The notes under the pieces are model-generated. The model did no database searches and had not been told where the DNA came from. It saw only the letters and a list, made by a program, of their open reading frames with translations. Below are positions 25,001 through 37,500 of a stretch of DNA of 64,000 nucleotides, piece after piece; position 1 is the first letter of the stretch, and each line of letters starts with the position of its first letter. The stretch is from Heterodera schachtii (lineage: Eukaryota > Nematoda > Chromadorea > Rhabditida > Heteroderidae). Where the stretch lies: positions 241,849-305,848 of the forward strand of contig SIJG01000125.1 of NCBI GenBank assembly GCA_023374025.1. Direction: 5' to 3'. The position numbers and the translations under genes are program-made.

Positions 25001-27151
25001 GTCTCTCCCACTTAATTGTATAAAAGTACGTAATTTTTGTTACAATAATTCTTAAATCATTTTTTCTATTTCATTAACCATAGAAAACCATTAGAAATAC
25101 TTTTTCTATTTAATTTAATAATTAATATGTTGTTTTTGTTTTTATATAAGAATTAATTATTTTTTTATTATTTATTTTTAATTCTTTTTTAATATTTTAA
25201 AATTTGAGTGAATGTTTGATCGAAAAGTAAAATTTACTAAATTAAAAAGATAAAAATGAAATTATGATTTTTTTAAATAAATTAAAACCCTTCTAAAGCT
25301 TTTTTTATTATCAATTCATATATTAATTAAACCTTGCTACTTTTAAAGAATATAATAATTTTTTTTAATTTTTTCCTTTAATTCCAATTTTCATCAATAA
25401 TTTTTCACTCAGACCGCCATTTATTATGTCTCGCTGAGTGGTTTCTTAAATGTTTGCCTTTTTTTATTGTTCAGAAATTTTACCAATATTTTTATTTTCT
25501 TGTGCTGTTAATTACTATGTAAATTATTTCGTTTCTTTTAGAAATTGAATAATTATTAGCAATTTTGATAAGACATTGTAATATTTTGCTGTTTTTGATT
25601 GTTTTTTCCACTTTTAAGTTCAATATGAAATTGCTTTAACTTTTAATGTACAAATTATTAACGATTATCTTTATTTGAATAAAACAAATTATTTAATTAA
25701 GATCACCTTTTTAAATATTTTATTAACGTCAATTTAAAAATAACATAATTATTATGGTTTAGAACCAATATACAATATTTTTTAAATTTACCATATTCTC
25801 AGTAATTATGATTTGAGCTCTGTATTAAAATTATTTTTAGAAAGGTACCTTCAAATATTTAATTTTCATTTTTTTTTACAAATGCTTTTTTTTATTTTGA
25901 AAGAATTATAAAATTGCAAATTGTTAGATAGTTAAATAAATTAAAAATTCATGCGTTTTTTATTGTGAAGCAAAAAAATAGATAGTTTATCTTTAACTGC
26001 TAGATTTATAATTTTAATATAATTTTTCACCAGCGGAAGGAAACAATAATTAATTATTTATCATTTTGAAATTCAGCAGCAAACAGCACAAAATATTTAA
26101 CCAACCTAAAAAACATCCATAATAGGGCATAATTTTGTTATAAAAAATTAAAGGATACATAAGGATAAAATTTAAGCGAATTTACGAAATTTTACACGAA
26201 AAATAATGTTTTAAACGTAAAATTTCTAATAAATTCATTATTCCACAGCCAAATTTCTATTCTCCATTCCTAGTAAATAAATGCTTTTACTTCTAATTTT
26301 TTGAATGTAATTAAAATAATTAACAAGTTATATAATTTTTATAACTAATTAATTAACATTTGTGGAATATAAAGCTTTAATTTTTCGAATTTTTTTTCTT
26401 TCTTTTTTATGTATTCAATTTGTTGAAAAATATTTGATTAAATATGCCGAAAATTGAGACATAATAATGATACAAATATATTTGGATAAAATAGGCAGGG
26501 AAATTGAATTCTTTTTATATTATTTTATCAAATTTTAATGATAAATTACGATTTTTCAATTATAAACTCGAAGTTTGATGACCTTTTTTGAAAGTTGTAG
26601 TTTGGACAATTATATTTAATTTAATGTTCTTTTTTCAATTTTATTATTATTTTCATGTCTCGGAACATAGCAGTATCGAAGTAAGCAATCAGCCATTTTC
26701 TATATTAATATATTGTCTAACATTAGTCATTTTAGTTTGAAATATGCTAATATTTGGGCATTTTTGTTGATCATTTTTTAGGTTTTTAAGCAAAGTAATT
26801 TTAATTAACTGTTTTAGCATTTAATTATATCACTTATTTTAATGCTTGGTTTGGTATAAAAATTTCATGCATTTCGTTCTGAATAATTTTTATATTAATT
26901 AATTAATATTATTACACCTTCCAAAATATTATTTAATTTTAAAAATTATCGAAATTCTGCAATTTAAAAATATCGGTATTAAATTATTTTCATTTTTTAA
27001 AATTAACAATAAGGATTTTTACATTTTCTATTGCCTTTTCAATGGTGAATTTTATGAAATTTTATTTTATAATGTTGCTTGATTATTTTTTTTAGGTTTA
27101 TAAATTAGAATTTTTATTTTTGTTGTTGTGTGATTTAATTGACATATTATA
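22080..27151. other. AT-rich gene-free stretch
   Basis: No gene was recognised; the longest ORF (85 codons at 22390) is phenylalanine-rich and looks like chance. At 23975-24040 the words TAGTGAC and AGTGAAAA recur in both orientations, forming a weak foldback. An ATTAGGGATGCG word at about 23893 could be a decayed hAT terminus, without a partner. Confidence 0.35.
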
Positions 27152-27159
27152 GTAATCAG

Positions 27160-27539
27160 TAGGGTTCGAATTGTATGCACTAAAAAATGCCAAATATGCA
27201 CATAAAATATGCACTAAAAATCCGCCAAATATGCCCTCAAAATGCAAAAAATGCCCAAATATGCACTAAAATATGCCTTAAAAACTGCCAAAAATGGCTT
27301 TTAACCCTCAAAAAAAGCCCAAAAATTGTCTATAAATTAAGGATTGATTTGAAAACACCAAAAAAAGGCTAAGGGGCATTTTTAGACAATTGAAAAAATA
27401 TTGAATTTCCAAATTTTTAAATTTTTATATATGCTAAAACAAAATTACATTTTTATATAAATAAATTTTTTTCCAAAAGTTCTAACAAAAAGTTAAAAAT
27501 TTTCGATTATTAAGGGTGATCATACAACTTCGAACTCTA
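27160..27539. mobile_element. Small hAT-type element with ATGCAC subterminal motifs
   Basis: A 380 bp element flanked by the exact octamer GTAATCAG (27152-27159 and 27540-27547), the 8 bp duplication typical of hAT transposons. The left end reads TAGGGTTCGAATTGTATG and the right end, inverted, TAGAGTTCGAAGTTGTATG. Inside the left end, words such as AAATATGCAC, AAAATATGCACTAAAA and AAATGCCC repeat many times. No transposase is present; the 61-codon ORF at 27187 is made of these repeats. It is closely related in layout to the element at 33675-34344. Confidence 0.82.
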
Positions 27540-30500
27540 GTAATCAGGTTCTTTTCAATAACTTTGTTTTATTTTTTATCTTGTTAGAAAATAAAATCTT
27601 TTTCGCTATTTAAATTAAATTATTTGTTTTAGAAACATGTTATTTTTGATATTTAAATATTAAAAACTATTTGTTTGCTTTTTTCATTTAATTGAATTGT
27701 ATTAATTTATTTTCGGTAATTTATGCATTTAAAATTTTGGCATTTTAAAAATTTTATTACTGAATATAAAATAAACAATCTAAAAAATCACATTAATTTT
27801 ATTAAAAAGGAGAATGGTAATGACAATTTTTTTAAATAAGCAATAAGGATTTTTACATATTTTGCATTTATTTTTGCTACTTTCGCTTTAATTAAACAAT
27901 ACATTTAAGAAAAATAATTATAAAAATATTTATTTACACTAGTAACTTCAAGAGTAATTAATTAGTTTTTTTAAATTTTTTCTCTTGTCTAGATGCACAT
28001 TGTTTTGGTAAGATAAAGAATTTGGATTTTCTAATAAATATTTCAAATCTCATTGTTTTCCATGTATACAAATATTTTATGGGCTTTTTATAAATTTTAA
28101 AAAGTATATTTCACATTTTAATTAGCCTTTCATTTATTTTATAAATTTTTATTTTTTGAATTGACAGTTAATTTAGTTTTTCACATGATGTAAAAGTTGA
28201 AGTTACAATTCGATTTTTGCGATTATTTATTCTCTTACTTTAAACATATAAATATAGTATATTTTTCGATGGTCAAAAATTATAATTTATATTATAATAA
28301 CATATGAAATAATACTTAGGCAAATTAAACAAAATAAAAATGTTTTAAAATAAATTTATTTATTTTTTTTATATAATATTCCGAAATATTATATTGCATC
28401 TTTTGATTTTAATTCAAAATTATTTGCTCTCACCTGCTAACAGATTCTATTTATTATATTAATAATTTTTTAACAAACACAATAATTCAAATATGAATTT
28501 TAAACATGAAAAAATAAAAATAAAGTGATTAAACCCTGCTGAATAAAATTTTTTGTTAATACTAATATATTTCTCTTAATTGTATATTCTAAATATCACA
28601 AACACCCAAAATATGCTTTTATATGCACTAAAAACCTTCACCAAACCAAAAAATTGTAATGCAGAAATGCTATTTTTGAGCCCCTTTCTTCATAGCATAT
28701 GCGCAGAAAAAATATGCAAAATCATACAACTTCGAACTCTAGTAATCAGGTTCTTTTCAATAACTTTGTTTTATTTTTTATCTTGTTAGAAAATAAAATC
28801 TTTTTCGCTATTTAAATTAAATTATTTGTTTTTAGAAACATGTTATTTTTGATATTTAAATATTAAAAACTATTTGTTTGCTTTTTTCATTTAATTGAAT
28901 TGTATTAATTTATTTTCGGTAATTTATGCATTTAAAATTTTGGCATTTTAAAAATTTTATTACTGAATATAAAATAAACAATCTAAAAAATCACATTAAT
29001 TTTATTAAAAAGGAGAATGGTAATGACAATTTTTTTAAATAAGCAATAAGGATTTTTACATATTTTGCATTTATTTTTGCTACTTTCGCTTTAATTAAAC
29101 AATACATTTAAGAAAAATAATTATAAAAATATTTATTTACACTAGTAACTTCAAGAGTAATTAATTAGTTTTTTTAAATTTTTTCTCTTGTCTAGATGCA
29201 CATTGTTTTGGTAAGATAAAGAATTTGGATTTTCTAATAAATATTTCAAATCTCATTGTTTTCCATGTATACAAATATTTTATGGGCTTTTTATAAATTT
29301 TAAAAAGTATATTTCACATTTTAATTAGCCTTTCATTTATTTTATAAATTTTTATTTTTTGAATTGACAGTTAATTTAGTTTTTCACATGATGTAAAAGT
29401 TGAAGTTACAATTCGATTTTTGCGATTATTTATTCTCTTACTTTAAACATATAAATATAGTATATTTTTCGATGGTCAAAAATTATAATTTATATTATAA
29501 TAACATATGAAATAATACTTAGGCAAATTAAACAAAATAAAAATGTTTTAAAATAAATTTATTTATTTTTTTTATATAATATTCCGAAATATTATATTGC
29601 ATCTTTTGATTTTAATTCAAAATTATTTGCTCTCACCTGCTAACAGATTCTATTTATTATATTAATAATTTTTTAACAAACACAATAATTCAAATATGAA
29701 TTTTAAACATGAAAAAATAAAAATAAAGTGATTAAACCCTGCTGAATAAAATTTTTTGTTAATACTAATATATTTCTCTTAATTGTATATTCTAAATATC
29801 ACAAACACCCAAAATATGCTTTTATATGCACTAAAAACCTTCACCAAACCAAAAAATTGTAATGCAGAAATGCTATTTTTGAGCCCCTTTCTTCATAGCA
29901 TATGCGCAGAAAAAATATGCAAAATCATACAACTTCGAACTCTAGTAATCAGGTTCTTTTCAATAACTTTGTTTTATTTTTTATCTTGTTAGAAAATAAA
30001 ATCTTTTTCGCTATTTAAATTAAATTATTTGTTTTTAGAAACATGTTATTTTTGATATTTAAATATTAAAAACTATTTGTTTGCTTTTTTCATTTAATTG
30101 AATTGTATTAATTTATTTTCGGTAATTTATGCATTTAAAATTTTGGCATTTTAAAAATTTTATTACTGAATATAAAATAAACAATCTAAAAAATCACATT
30201 AATTTTATTAAAAAGGAGAATGGTAATGACAATTTTTTTAAATAAGCAATAAGGATTTTTACATATTTTGCATTTATTTTTGCTACTTTCGCTTTAATTA
30301 AACAATACATTTAAGAAAAATAATTATAAAAATATTTATTTACACTAGTAACTTCAAGAGTAATTAATTAGTTTTTTTAAATTTTTTCTCTTGTCTAGAT
30401 GCACATTGTTTTGGTAAGATAAAGAATTTGGATTTTCTAATAAATATTTCAAATCTCATTGTTTTCCATGTATACAAATATTTTATGGGCTTTTTATAAA

Positions 30501-31122
30501 TTTTAAAAAGTATATTTCACATTTTAATTAGCCTTTCATTTATTTTATAAATTTTTATTTTTTGAATTGACAGTTAATTTAGTTTTTCACATGATGTAAA
30601 AGTTGAAGTTACAATTCGATTTTTGCGATTATTTATTCTCTTACTTTAAACATATAAATATAGTATATTTTTCGATGGTCAAAAATTATAATTTATATTA
30701 TAATAACATATGAAATAATACTTAGGCAAATTAAACAAAATAAAAATGTTTTAAAATAAATTTATTTATTTTTTTTATATAATATTCCGAAATATTATAT
30801 TGCATCTTTTGATTTTAATTCAAAATTATTTGCTCTCACCTGCTAACAGATTCTATTTATTATATTAATAATTTTTTAACAAACACAATAATTCAAATAT
30901 GAATTTTAAACATGAAAAAATAAAAATAAAGTGATTAAACCCTGCTGAATAAAATTTTTTGTTAATACTAATATATTTCTCTTAATTGTATATTCTAAAT
31001 ATCACAAACACCCAAAATATGCTTTTATATGCACTAAAAACCTTCACCAAACCAAAAAATTGTAATGCAGAAATGCTATTTTTGAGCCCCTTTCTTCATA
31101 GCATATGCGCAGAAAAAATATG
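27520..31122. repeat. Tandem array of a 1203 bp unit, three copies to an assembly gap
   Basis: Units start at 27520, 28722 and 29925, spaced 1202 and 1203 bp, and are almost identical (one homopolymer base differs in the first). The third unit stops at a run of ten N. Each unit begins with the last 20 bp of a hAT right end, continues through about 1.07 kb of AT-rich DNA, and closes with about 120 bp of another hAT right portion (words CACCCAAAATATGC and GAGCCCCTTTCTTCATAGC). That closing portion also occurs in the element at 33675-34344. The identical 69-codon ORF in each unit (28580, 29783) comes from the hAT part and is not a gene. Confidence 0.93.
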
Positions 31123-31132
31123 NNNNNNNNNN
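31123..31132. other. Assembly gap (ten N)
   Basis: Ten unknown bases separate the 1203 bp array from the 411 bp satellite. A fixed-size gap inside tandem repeats usually means the true length is unknown, so both arrays may be longer in the genome. Confidence 0.95.
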
Positions 31133-33511
31133 TTTTTTCAGACTTTGCGAACTAATTGTAAAAACGAAAAAATAGGAAAATTGCTATAATGCTAAATTAA
31201 TATGAAACCCAAATTACTAAAGTAAAAACTAGTGGTTTTTAGTTAGGCATAATTGTAGGAAATCGTCGGAGAATTTGACTATATGTAAAAAATTCTCGAT
31301 ACATAATAAAAATTTAATTTAATTTTGCTTGCAATAGCTGTCTAATTGTAAAACTATAGAATTTTTAAAATTTAAAGTTAAATATTGGTTAAATAAATTC
31401 TACCGTTTTTAGTAGTCAATTTTGTCTCATATGTTTAAAAACCGGTTGCAATAAAAGCCAACATATTTAATAGCAAGTTTATGTCATAAACTTTCATATT
31501 TAACTGCACATTGCATAAATTGATAGTAAAAAAAATTTTTTGCATTTTTTCAGACTTTGCGCACTAATTGTAAAAATGAAAAAATAGGAAAATTGCTATA
31601 ATACTAAATTAATATGAAACCGAAATTACTAAAGTAAAAACTAGTGGTTTTTAGTTAGGCATAATTGTAGGAAATCGTCGGAGAATTTGACTATATGTAA
31701 AAAATTCTCGATACATAATAAAAATTTAATTTAATTTTGCTTGCAATAGCTGTCTGATTGTAAAACTATAGAATTTTTAAAATTTAAAGTTAAATATTGG
31801 TTAAATAAATTCTACCGTTTTTAGTAGTCAATTTTGTCTCATATGTTTAAAAACCGGTTGCAATAAAAGCCAACATATTTAATAGCAAGTTTATGTCATA
31901 AACTTTCATATTTAACTGCACATTGCATAAATTGATAGTAAAAAAATTTTTGCATTTTTCAGACTTTGCGAACTAATTGTAAAAATGAAAAAATAGGAAA
32001 ATTGCTATAATACTAAATTAATATGAAACCCAAATTACTAAAGTAAAAACTAGTGGTTTTTAGTTAGGCATAATTGTAGGAAATCGTCGGAGAAATAGCA
32101 AGTTTATGTCATAAACTTTCATATTTAACTGCACATTGCATAAATTGATAGTAAAAAAAATTTTTGCATTTTTTCAGACTTTGCGCACTAATTGTAAAAA
32201 TGAAAAAATAGGAAAATTGCTATAATACTAAAGTAATATGAAACCGAAATTACTAAAGTAAAAACTAGTGGTTTTTAGTTAGGCATAATTGTAGGAAATC
32301 GTCGGAGAATTTGACTATATGTAAAAAATTCTCGATACATAATAAAAATTTAATTTAATTTTGCTTGCAATAGCTGTCTAATTGTAAAACTATAGAATTT
32401 TTAAAATTTAAAGTTAAATATTGGTTAAATAAATTCTACCGTTTTTAGTAGTCAATTTTGTCTCATATGTTTAAAAACCGGTTGCAATAAAAGCCAACAT
32501 ATTTAATAGCAAGTTTATGTCATAAACTTTCATATTTAACTGCACATTGCATAAATTGATAGTAAAAAAATTTTTGCATTTTTTCAGACTTTGCGAACTA
32601 ATTGTAAAAACGAAAAAATAGGAAAATTGCTATAATACTAAATTAATATGAAACCCAAATTACTAAAGTAAAAACTAGTGGTTTTTAGTTAGGCATAATT
32701 GTAGGAAATCGTCGGAGAATTTGACTATATGTAAAAAATTCTCGATACATAATAAAAATTTAATTTAATTTTGCTTGCAATAGCTGTCTAATTGTAAAAC
32801 TATAGACTTTTTAAAATTTAAAGTTAAATATTGGTTAAATAAATTCTACCGTTTTTAGTAGTCAATTTTGTCTCATATGTTTAAAAACCGGTTGCAATAA
32901 AAGCCAACATATTTAATAGCAAGTTTATGTCATAAACTTTCATATTTAACTGCACATTGCATAAATTGATAGTAAAAAATTTTTTTGCATTTTTTCAGAC
33001 TTTGCGAACTAATTGTAAAAACGAAAAAATAGGAAAATTGCTATAATACTAAATTAATATGAAACCCAAATTACTAAAGTAAAAACTAGTGGTTTTTAGT
33101 TAGACATAATTGTAGGAAATCGTCGGAGAATTTGACTATATGTAAAAAATTCTCGATACATAATAAAAATTTAATTTATTTTGCTTGCAATAGCTGTCTA
33201 ATGGTAAAACTAAAGACTTTTTAAAATTTAAAGTTAAATATTGGTTAAATAAATTCTACCGTTTTTAGTAGTCAATTTTGTCACATATGTTTAAAAACCG
33301 GTTGCAATAAAAGTCAACATATTTAATAGCAAGTTTTATGTCATAAGCTTTCATATTTAACTGCACATTGCATAAATTGATAGTAAAAAAAATATGTGCA
33401 TTTTTTCAGACTTTGCGTACTAATTTTAAAAACGAAAAAACAGTAAAATTGCTATAATACTAAATTAATATGAAACCCAAATTACTAAAGTAAAAACTAG
33501 TGGTTTTTAGT
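31133..33511. repeat. 411 bp satellite array, about six monomers
   Basis: The landmark CAGACTTTGCG occurs at 31139, 31551, 31960, 32175, 32585, 32996 and 33407, giving periods of 412, 409, 215, 410, 411 and 411 bp. The short third monomer has lost about 195 bp. Linked variants (GCGAAC with ACCCAAAT, or GCGCAC with ACCGAAAT) alternate over the first four monomers. The last monomer is cut at 33511, where a CGATTCCGATTAC repeat begins. No coding potential. Confidence 0.95.
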
Positions 33512-33545
33512 TTTAATTGCGATTCCGATTACGATTCCGATTTTT
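33512..33545. repeat. CGATTCCGATTAC direct repeat, left copy
   Basis: AATTGCGATTCCGATTACGA and the following bases recur in the same orientation at about 34523-34550. The left copy abuts the truncated end of the 411 bp satellite. Confidence 0.7.
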
Positions 33546-33674
33546 TTAAATACTTTTTTCCCAAAAATTTTATTCATAATCAAAAATTTTTGCTAAATAA
33601 CAAAAAAACTTGATTATATCGGGGAGAATTAATCCGGCACTGCTCTGTGAAAAAAATTTAATTTCAGTCATTAT

Positions 33675-34344
33675 TAGGGTTGTAAATTATATGGACTATA
33701 AAAAAGCAAATATGGACATAAAATATGGACTAAAAAGCTCAAAAATGGCCAAATATGGACCAAAATATGGACTAAAAACTGCCAAAATATGTGTTTTAAA
33801 TTCTCAAAAATTCCAAAAAGGTGTATGTATTCAATATTTGCTCTAATACACTTAAAAAATACAATAAACAACCAAAAAATGGATTTAAAACATAAAAATG
33901 CAAATTTTTTTATTGTCGTCCATAGTAAAAAAATATTTGCAAGTTTGTCAAAATTTCAAAAAAATTCTCATTTAAAAAATGAAAGGTTCACAAAAATGGC
34001 AAAAATATTTCTTAAAAATGACGACGAAAACCCAAATTTCTCATATTTTTGGGAGTGTAATTTTTAAAAATTTCCAAAAAAGTCCATCTTTTGGGGTGTA
34101 TTTTTCGCTTTTTTTTTGCATTTTTATAGTGAAAATTTGCCAAAAATTGTCGAAATATGGGCTAAAAACACAAAAATGGAGAAATATAGATTTATTCCCA
34201 AAAACCCCCAAAATATGGATTTACATGGACTAAAAACCTTCACCAAATCAAAAAATTTTAATGCAGAAATGCTATTTTTGAGCCCCTTTCTTCATAGCAT
34301 ATGCGCAGAAAAAATATGTTTAATCCATATAATTTACAACCCTA
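33675..34344. mobile_element. hAT-type element with ATGGAC subterminal motifs
   Basis: A 670 bp non-autonomous element with ends TAGGGTTGTAAATTATATGG and its near-perfect inverse. It is flanked by the exact octamer GTCATTAT (33667-33674 and 34345-34352), as for hAT transposons. Its left side repeats AAATATGGAC, AAAATATGGACTAAAA and similar words. Its right portion matches the hAT part of the 1203 bp array unit, but with ATGG where those have ATGC. Small ORFs (78-101 codons between 33610 and 34421) fall across it and show no known domain. Confidence 0.88.
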
Positions 34345-34448
34345 GTCATTATGTTAAAATAAGATTAAAACATTCGTTTCAGAAAACATTTTTTTTCAAA
34401 ATTCATTGGTATTCTCGCTAAAAAAAATTCCTTCAAAAGGTCAATTCT

Positions 34449-34566
34449 TAGGGGTGTAATAATCGGATTTCAAGACAAAATCCGATTACGATTATCCGAT
34501 TCCGATTATGGCCCAAAATCCGATTAATTGCGATTCCGATTACGATTCCGATTCGGCACATCCCTG
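34449..34566. mobile_element. Probable miniature hAT-like element with CCGATT repeats
   Basis: The left end TAGGGGTGTAATAATCGGAT and the inverted right end CAGGGATGTGCCGAATCGG have the look of hAT termini. They enclose repeated ATCCGATTACGATT-type words. The flanking octamers do not match, so this may be a rearranged copy joined to the repeat at 33512-33545. Confidence 0.5.
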
Positions 34567-37500
34567 TTAGGCAAGCATAAAAAACCAACTAAAATATAGA
34601 ATACTTAATAACATAATATAGACTGATAGAATTTATAAAGCAATGGGCTTAAACTGACACAAAATTTGCTATAATGTCTATTTATATTTAAGTTTTATTT
34701 TAATTTGTTTTTGTAAAAAAAATTTTGAATTTATTCGCTTCACTTATGTCAATCATGTTTTGAGACTAAAATCACTTTGTTTCGAATTAACAATAATTTA
34801 TTTCTTCGAGAAATAACAATATTTTGGTATTATTTTTATAAAATTTAAATGTTTATTTTATTTAATTTTAAAATTAAATTCTCATCAGAGATAAAAAAAC
34901 TTTCGTCAATAATTAATTCCTCTGTCCTATTATTCTCTTGGCTGATCGTGAATTGGTCTTCCTGATTTAGAGTAAAGTATTCAGAAGGATGTGCTTAATA
35001 TAGATTATCAAAATAAATAAAATCCTCTTGAGGAAGATTCGGTATGATAATTGGATATTCAAATTCTATTTGTTTAAAAGTTATAATTTTGTTTAGTACC
35101 CAATATTTAAAATAATTAATCAGGTGAGCCTTTTATGCTTCAGTCAATAATCAGTACTATCAACCGAATTTCAGTTCATTATTTCTCATTGTTTAAATGC
35201 TAATTTAATATGTTTAATAAAAGTCTTTCATGTAATCTCTAAATAATTTAATATATTAGTGCAATATTTAAATTACTATTATATAATTCTTGTACTAATT
35301 TTTTCGATTACAATTTTTATATTAATTTTAAAAAAATATTCAGTTGTATGATAGTGTATTATTTCTCTCGATTCATTCGATAAATGATGCACAAAAATAT
35401 TGACAAAAAAAAGATTAATGTATTTTTCATATTGTATACTTTATAAATTTAAATAATGATATATTGTCATTAATGGTGTTCTTGTAAAAAAGATTGATAT
35501 GTTAATAATTTTTATTAAAAATAAATTTATAACCTTCATATACAATTTTAAAAAGATCAACCGTGTGATATTAATATTTTGAATTAGGTTCAGTTTGGGC
35601 TAAGAAGAAATTGGATTATGTTTTTTTTTATTCCATAATTTTCTTTTGATTATATACATTAGTGATTAGAACATCATAAGTTTAGAATTGATAAGAATAT
35701 TCGATTAAATAAATTGTTGAAATATATAAATTAAGATAATTGATATTTATATTAGATAACAATTTTATCAAAAAACATCATTAAGTTATTTTTAAAATTT
35801 TTCGATTTTAAGACAGAATATTAGGTATAATTTTTTTTGTATAATATATTAAATATAAAATCAATTTAAAAAATAAAATACCATACGAGCGATCAATCGA
35901 TCGAGTCTTTTTCCATGAAATGGGTCCCATTACAAATAAATAAACAGATTATTAAGAAAAAACAATAAAAATATATTCTTGCATGATTAAAATCAACAGC
36001 TTCAAGCAAAGTGGGGTTGTAGTAATATATGAAAAAGAATGAATATATTAAATTAAGAACTCTTAAATTAACAGAATAAGTCAACAGCAAACCAACTCCA
36101 ATGAGTCATGAATGTAGTCATGAGCGAAATCATGAGATTGAAAGAAAATATATGAATTTTAAACTAGGAGTCTAAAAAAGTATATAATTATAAAAACTAA
36201 CACTTCTTATCTATGGAAAAAATTTTTAAAAGATGAAATGAAATCTGTTGAATGATATGTTAATCTTTATTTATTTTTTGAATTAGTATTGTTCGTGAGC
36301 AACAATAATGTCAAAAAATAAAGAAAAAATACAAAATAAATACAAGTGAAAAATTTAAAAACAACAGTGACTAAAGAAAATTTTTTGAATTCTTTAAACT
36401 CAAATTTCATTCAACAAAAATTATCATTTGTATAAAAATAACAAAAAAAAATTATCAAGAATTAATATCAAATATACTTATAATAGAGAAACAATAACTC
36501 ATAAGCAACAAAGCTAGAAAAATAGATGTATATAAATATAACGGGAAAGGCAATAGTTAAATTCAAAAGGTATTTTTTTGTCGGAAATAAATAGTCGAAA
36601 TAAAAAACCTTAAAATATAAAATTTATCTACATATTTAAAAACGAATAATTTGTAACTAATACTAATTTAAAAAAATTCGTTTAAAGTTCAAGAATCGAC
36701 TACGTAATTTTCGAAAAAACTAGCCAAGAATACATTAAAAAACAGAGAACTAACCAATATTATGTTAATCAATTACAAATAGCTAAAATAATCACAAAAA
36801 CAATAATAAAGAAGTTTTCTTTAAATGCTTATCAAATTTAAAAAACTTAGAAAAATAAAAGAAAATAATATATTATACTTCTTATTTTGATAAAATAAAT
36901 AATAGAAGAAACCTACAGTTAAAAATAATCCATTGGAAATATTTATTTAAACTAACTGAACAATTGACGATATAGCTTGATGATTTAACTGTTATTAATT
37001 ACGCTTTTTATTTATATTATATATGGAAAAAAGTGGTTAAAGTTTTCTTACTATCTTAATTATTTTTTCTATAATTTTATTTCCACTGAATAAATAATCT
37101 TATACAACTAAATTTTTTTATTTTTATACGAAAGAAATAATTACTAATGTAAGAAAAATATATCAATCCTTTGATAAAAGTATATAAATTTAAAACATAA
37201 TATATTTAGATGTAAATTTAGGGCAAAAAAGTTACTGAAACAACGAAAAAATTTCAAATAAAACATTTATTGAAATTTATAAATTCAACAAAAATGTCTC
37301 TTTTAAATAAATCTGTTAAGAAATTTTTTCCACTCTAAATAAGAAACAACAATAAGAAAAAACTACAAAGAGTAAAAAATTTAATATAAAAAATATTGAC
37401 CAAATAACAAAATTATGCAAAATAATTTTATTAATTTATTGTAAATTATTTGTTTCCTCTATCAGTATTATTTGCCTTTGTTGTTTTAAAAATGGTTAAA

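Noticed and set aside
27161..27180. GGTTCGAATT as a tRNA T-loop (B box)
   Set aside because: No A box, acceptor stem or anticodon arm can be placed around it; the word is the terminal repeat of the hAT element.
27160..34350. CRISPR-like impression from evenly repeated short words
   Set aside because: The repeats are satellite monomers and transposon subterminal motifs without unique spacers, in an intron-containing eukaryotic sequence.
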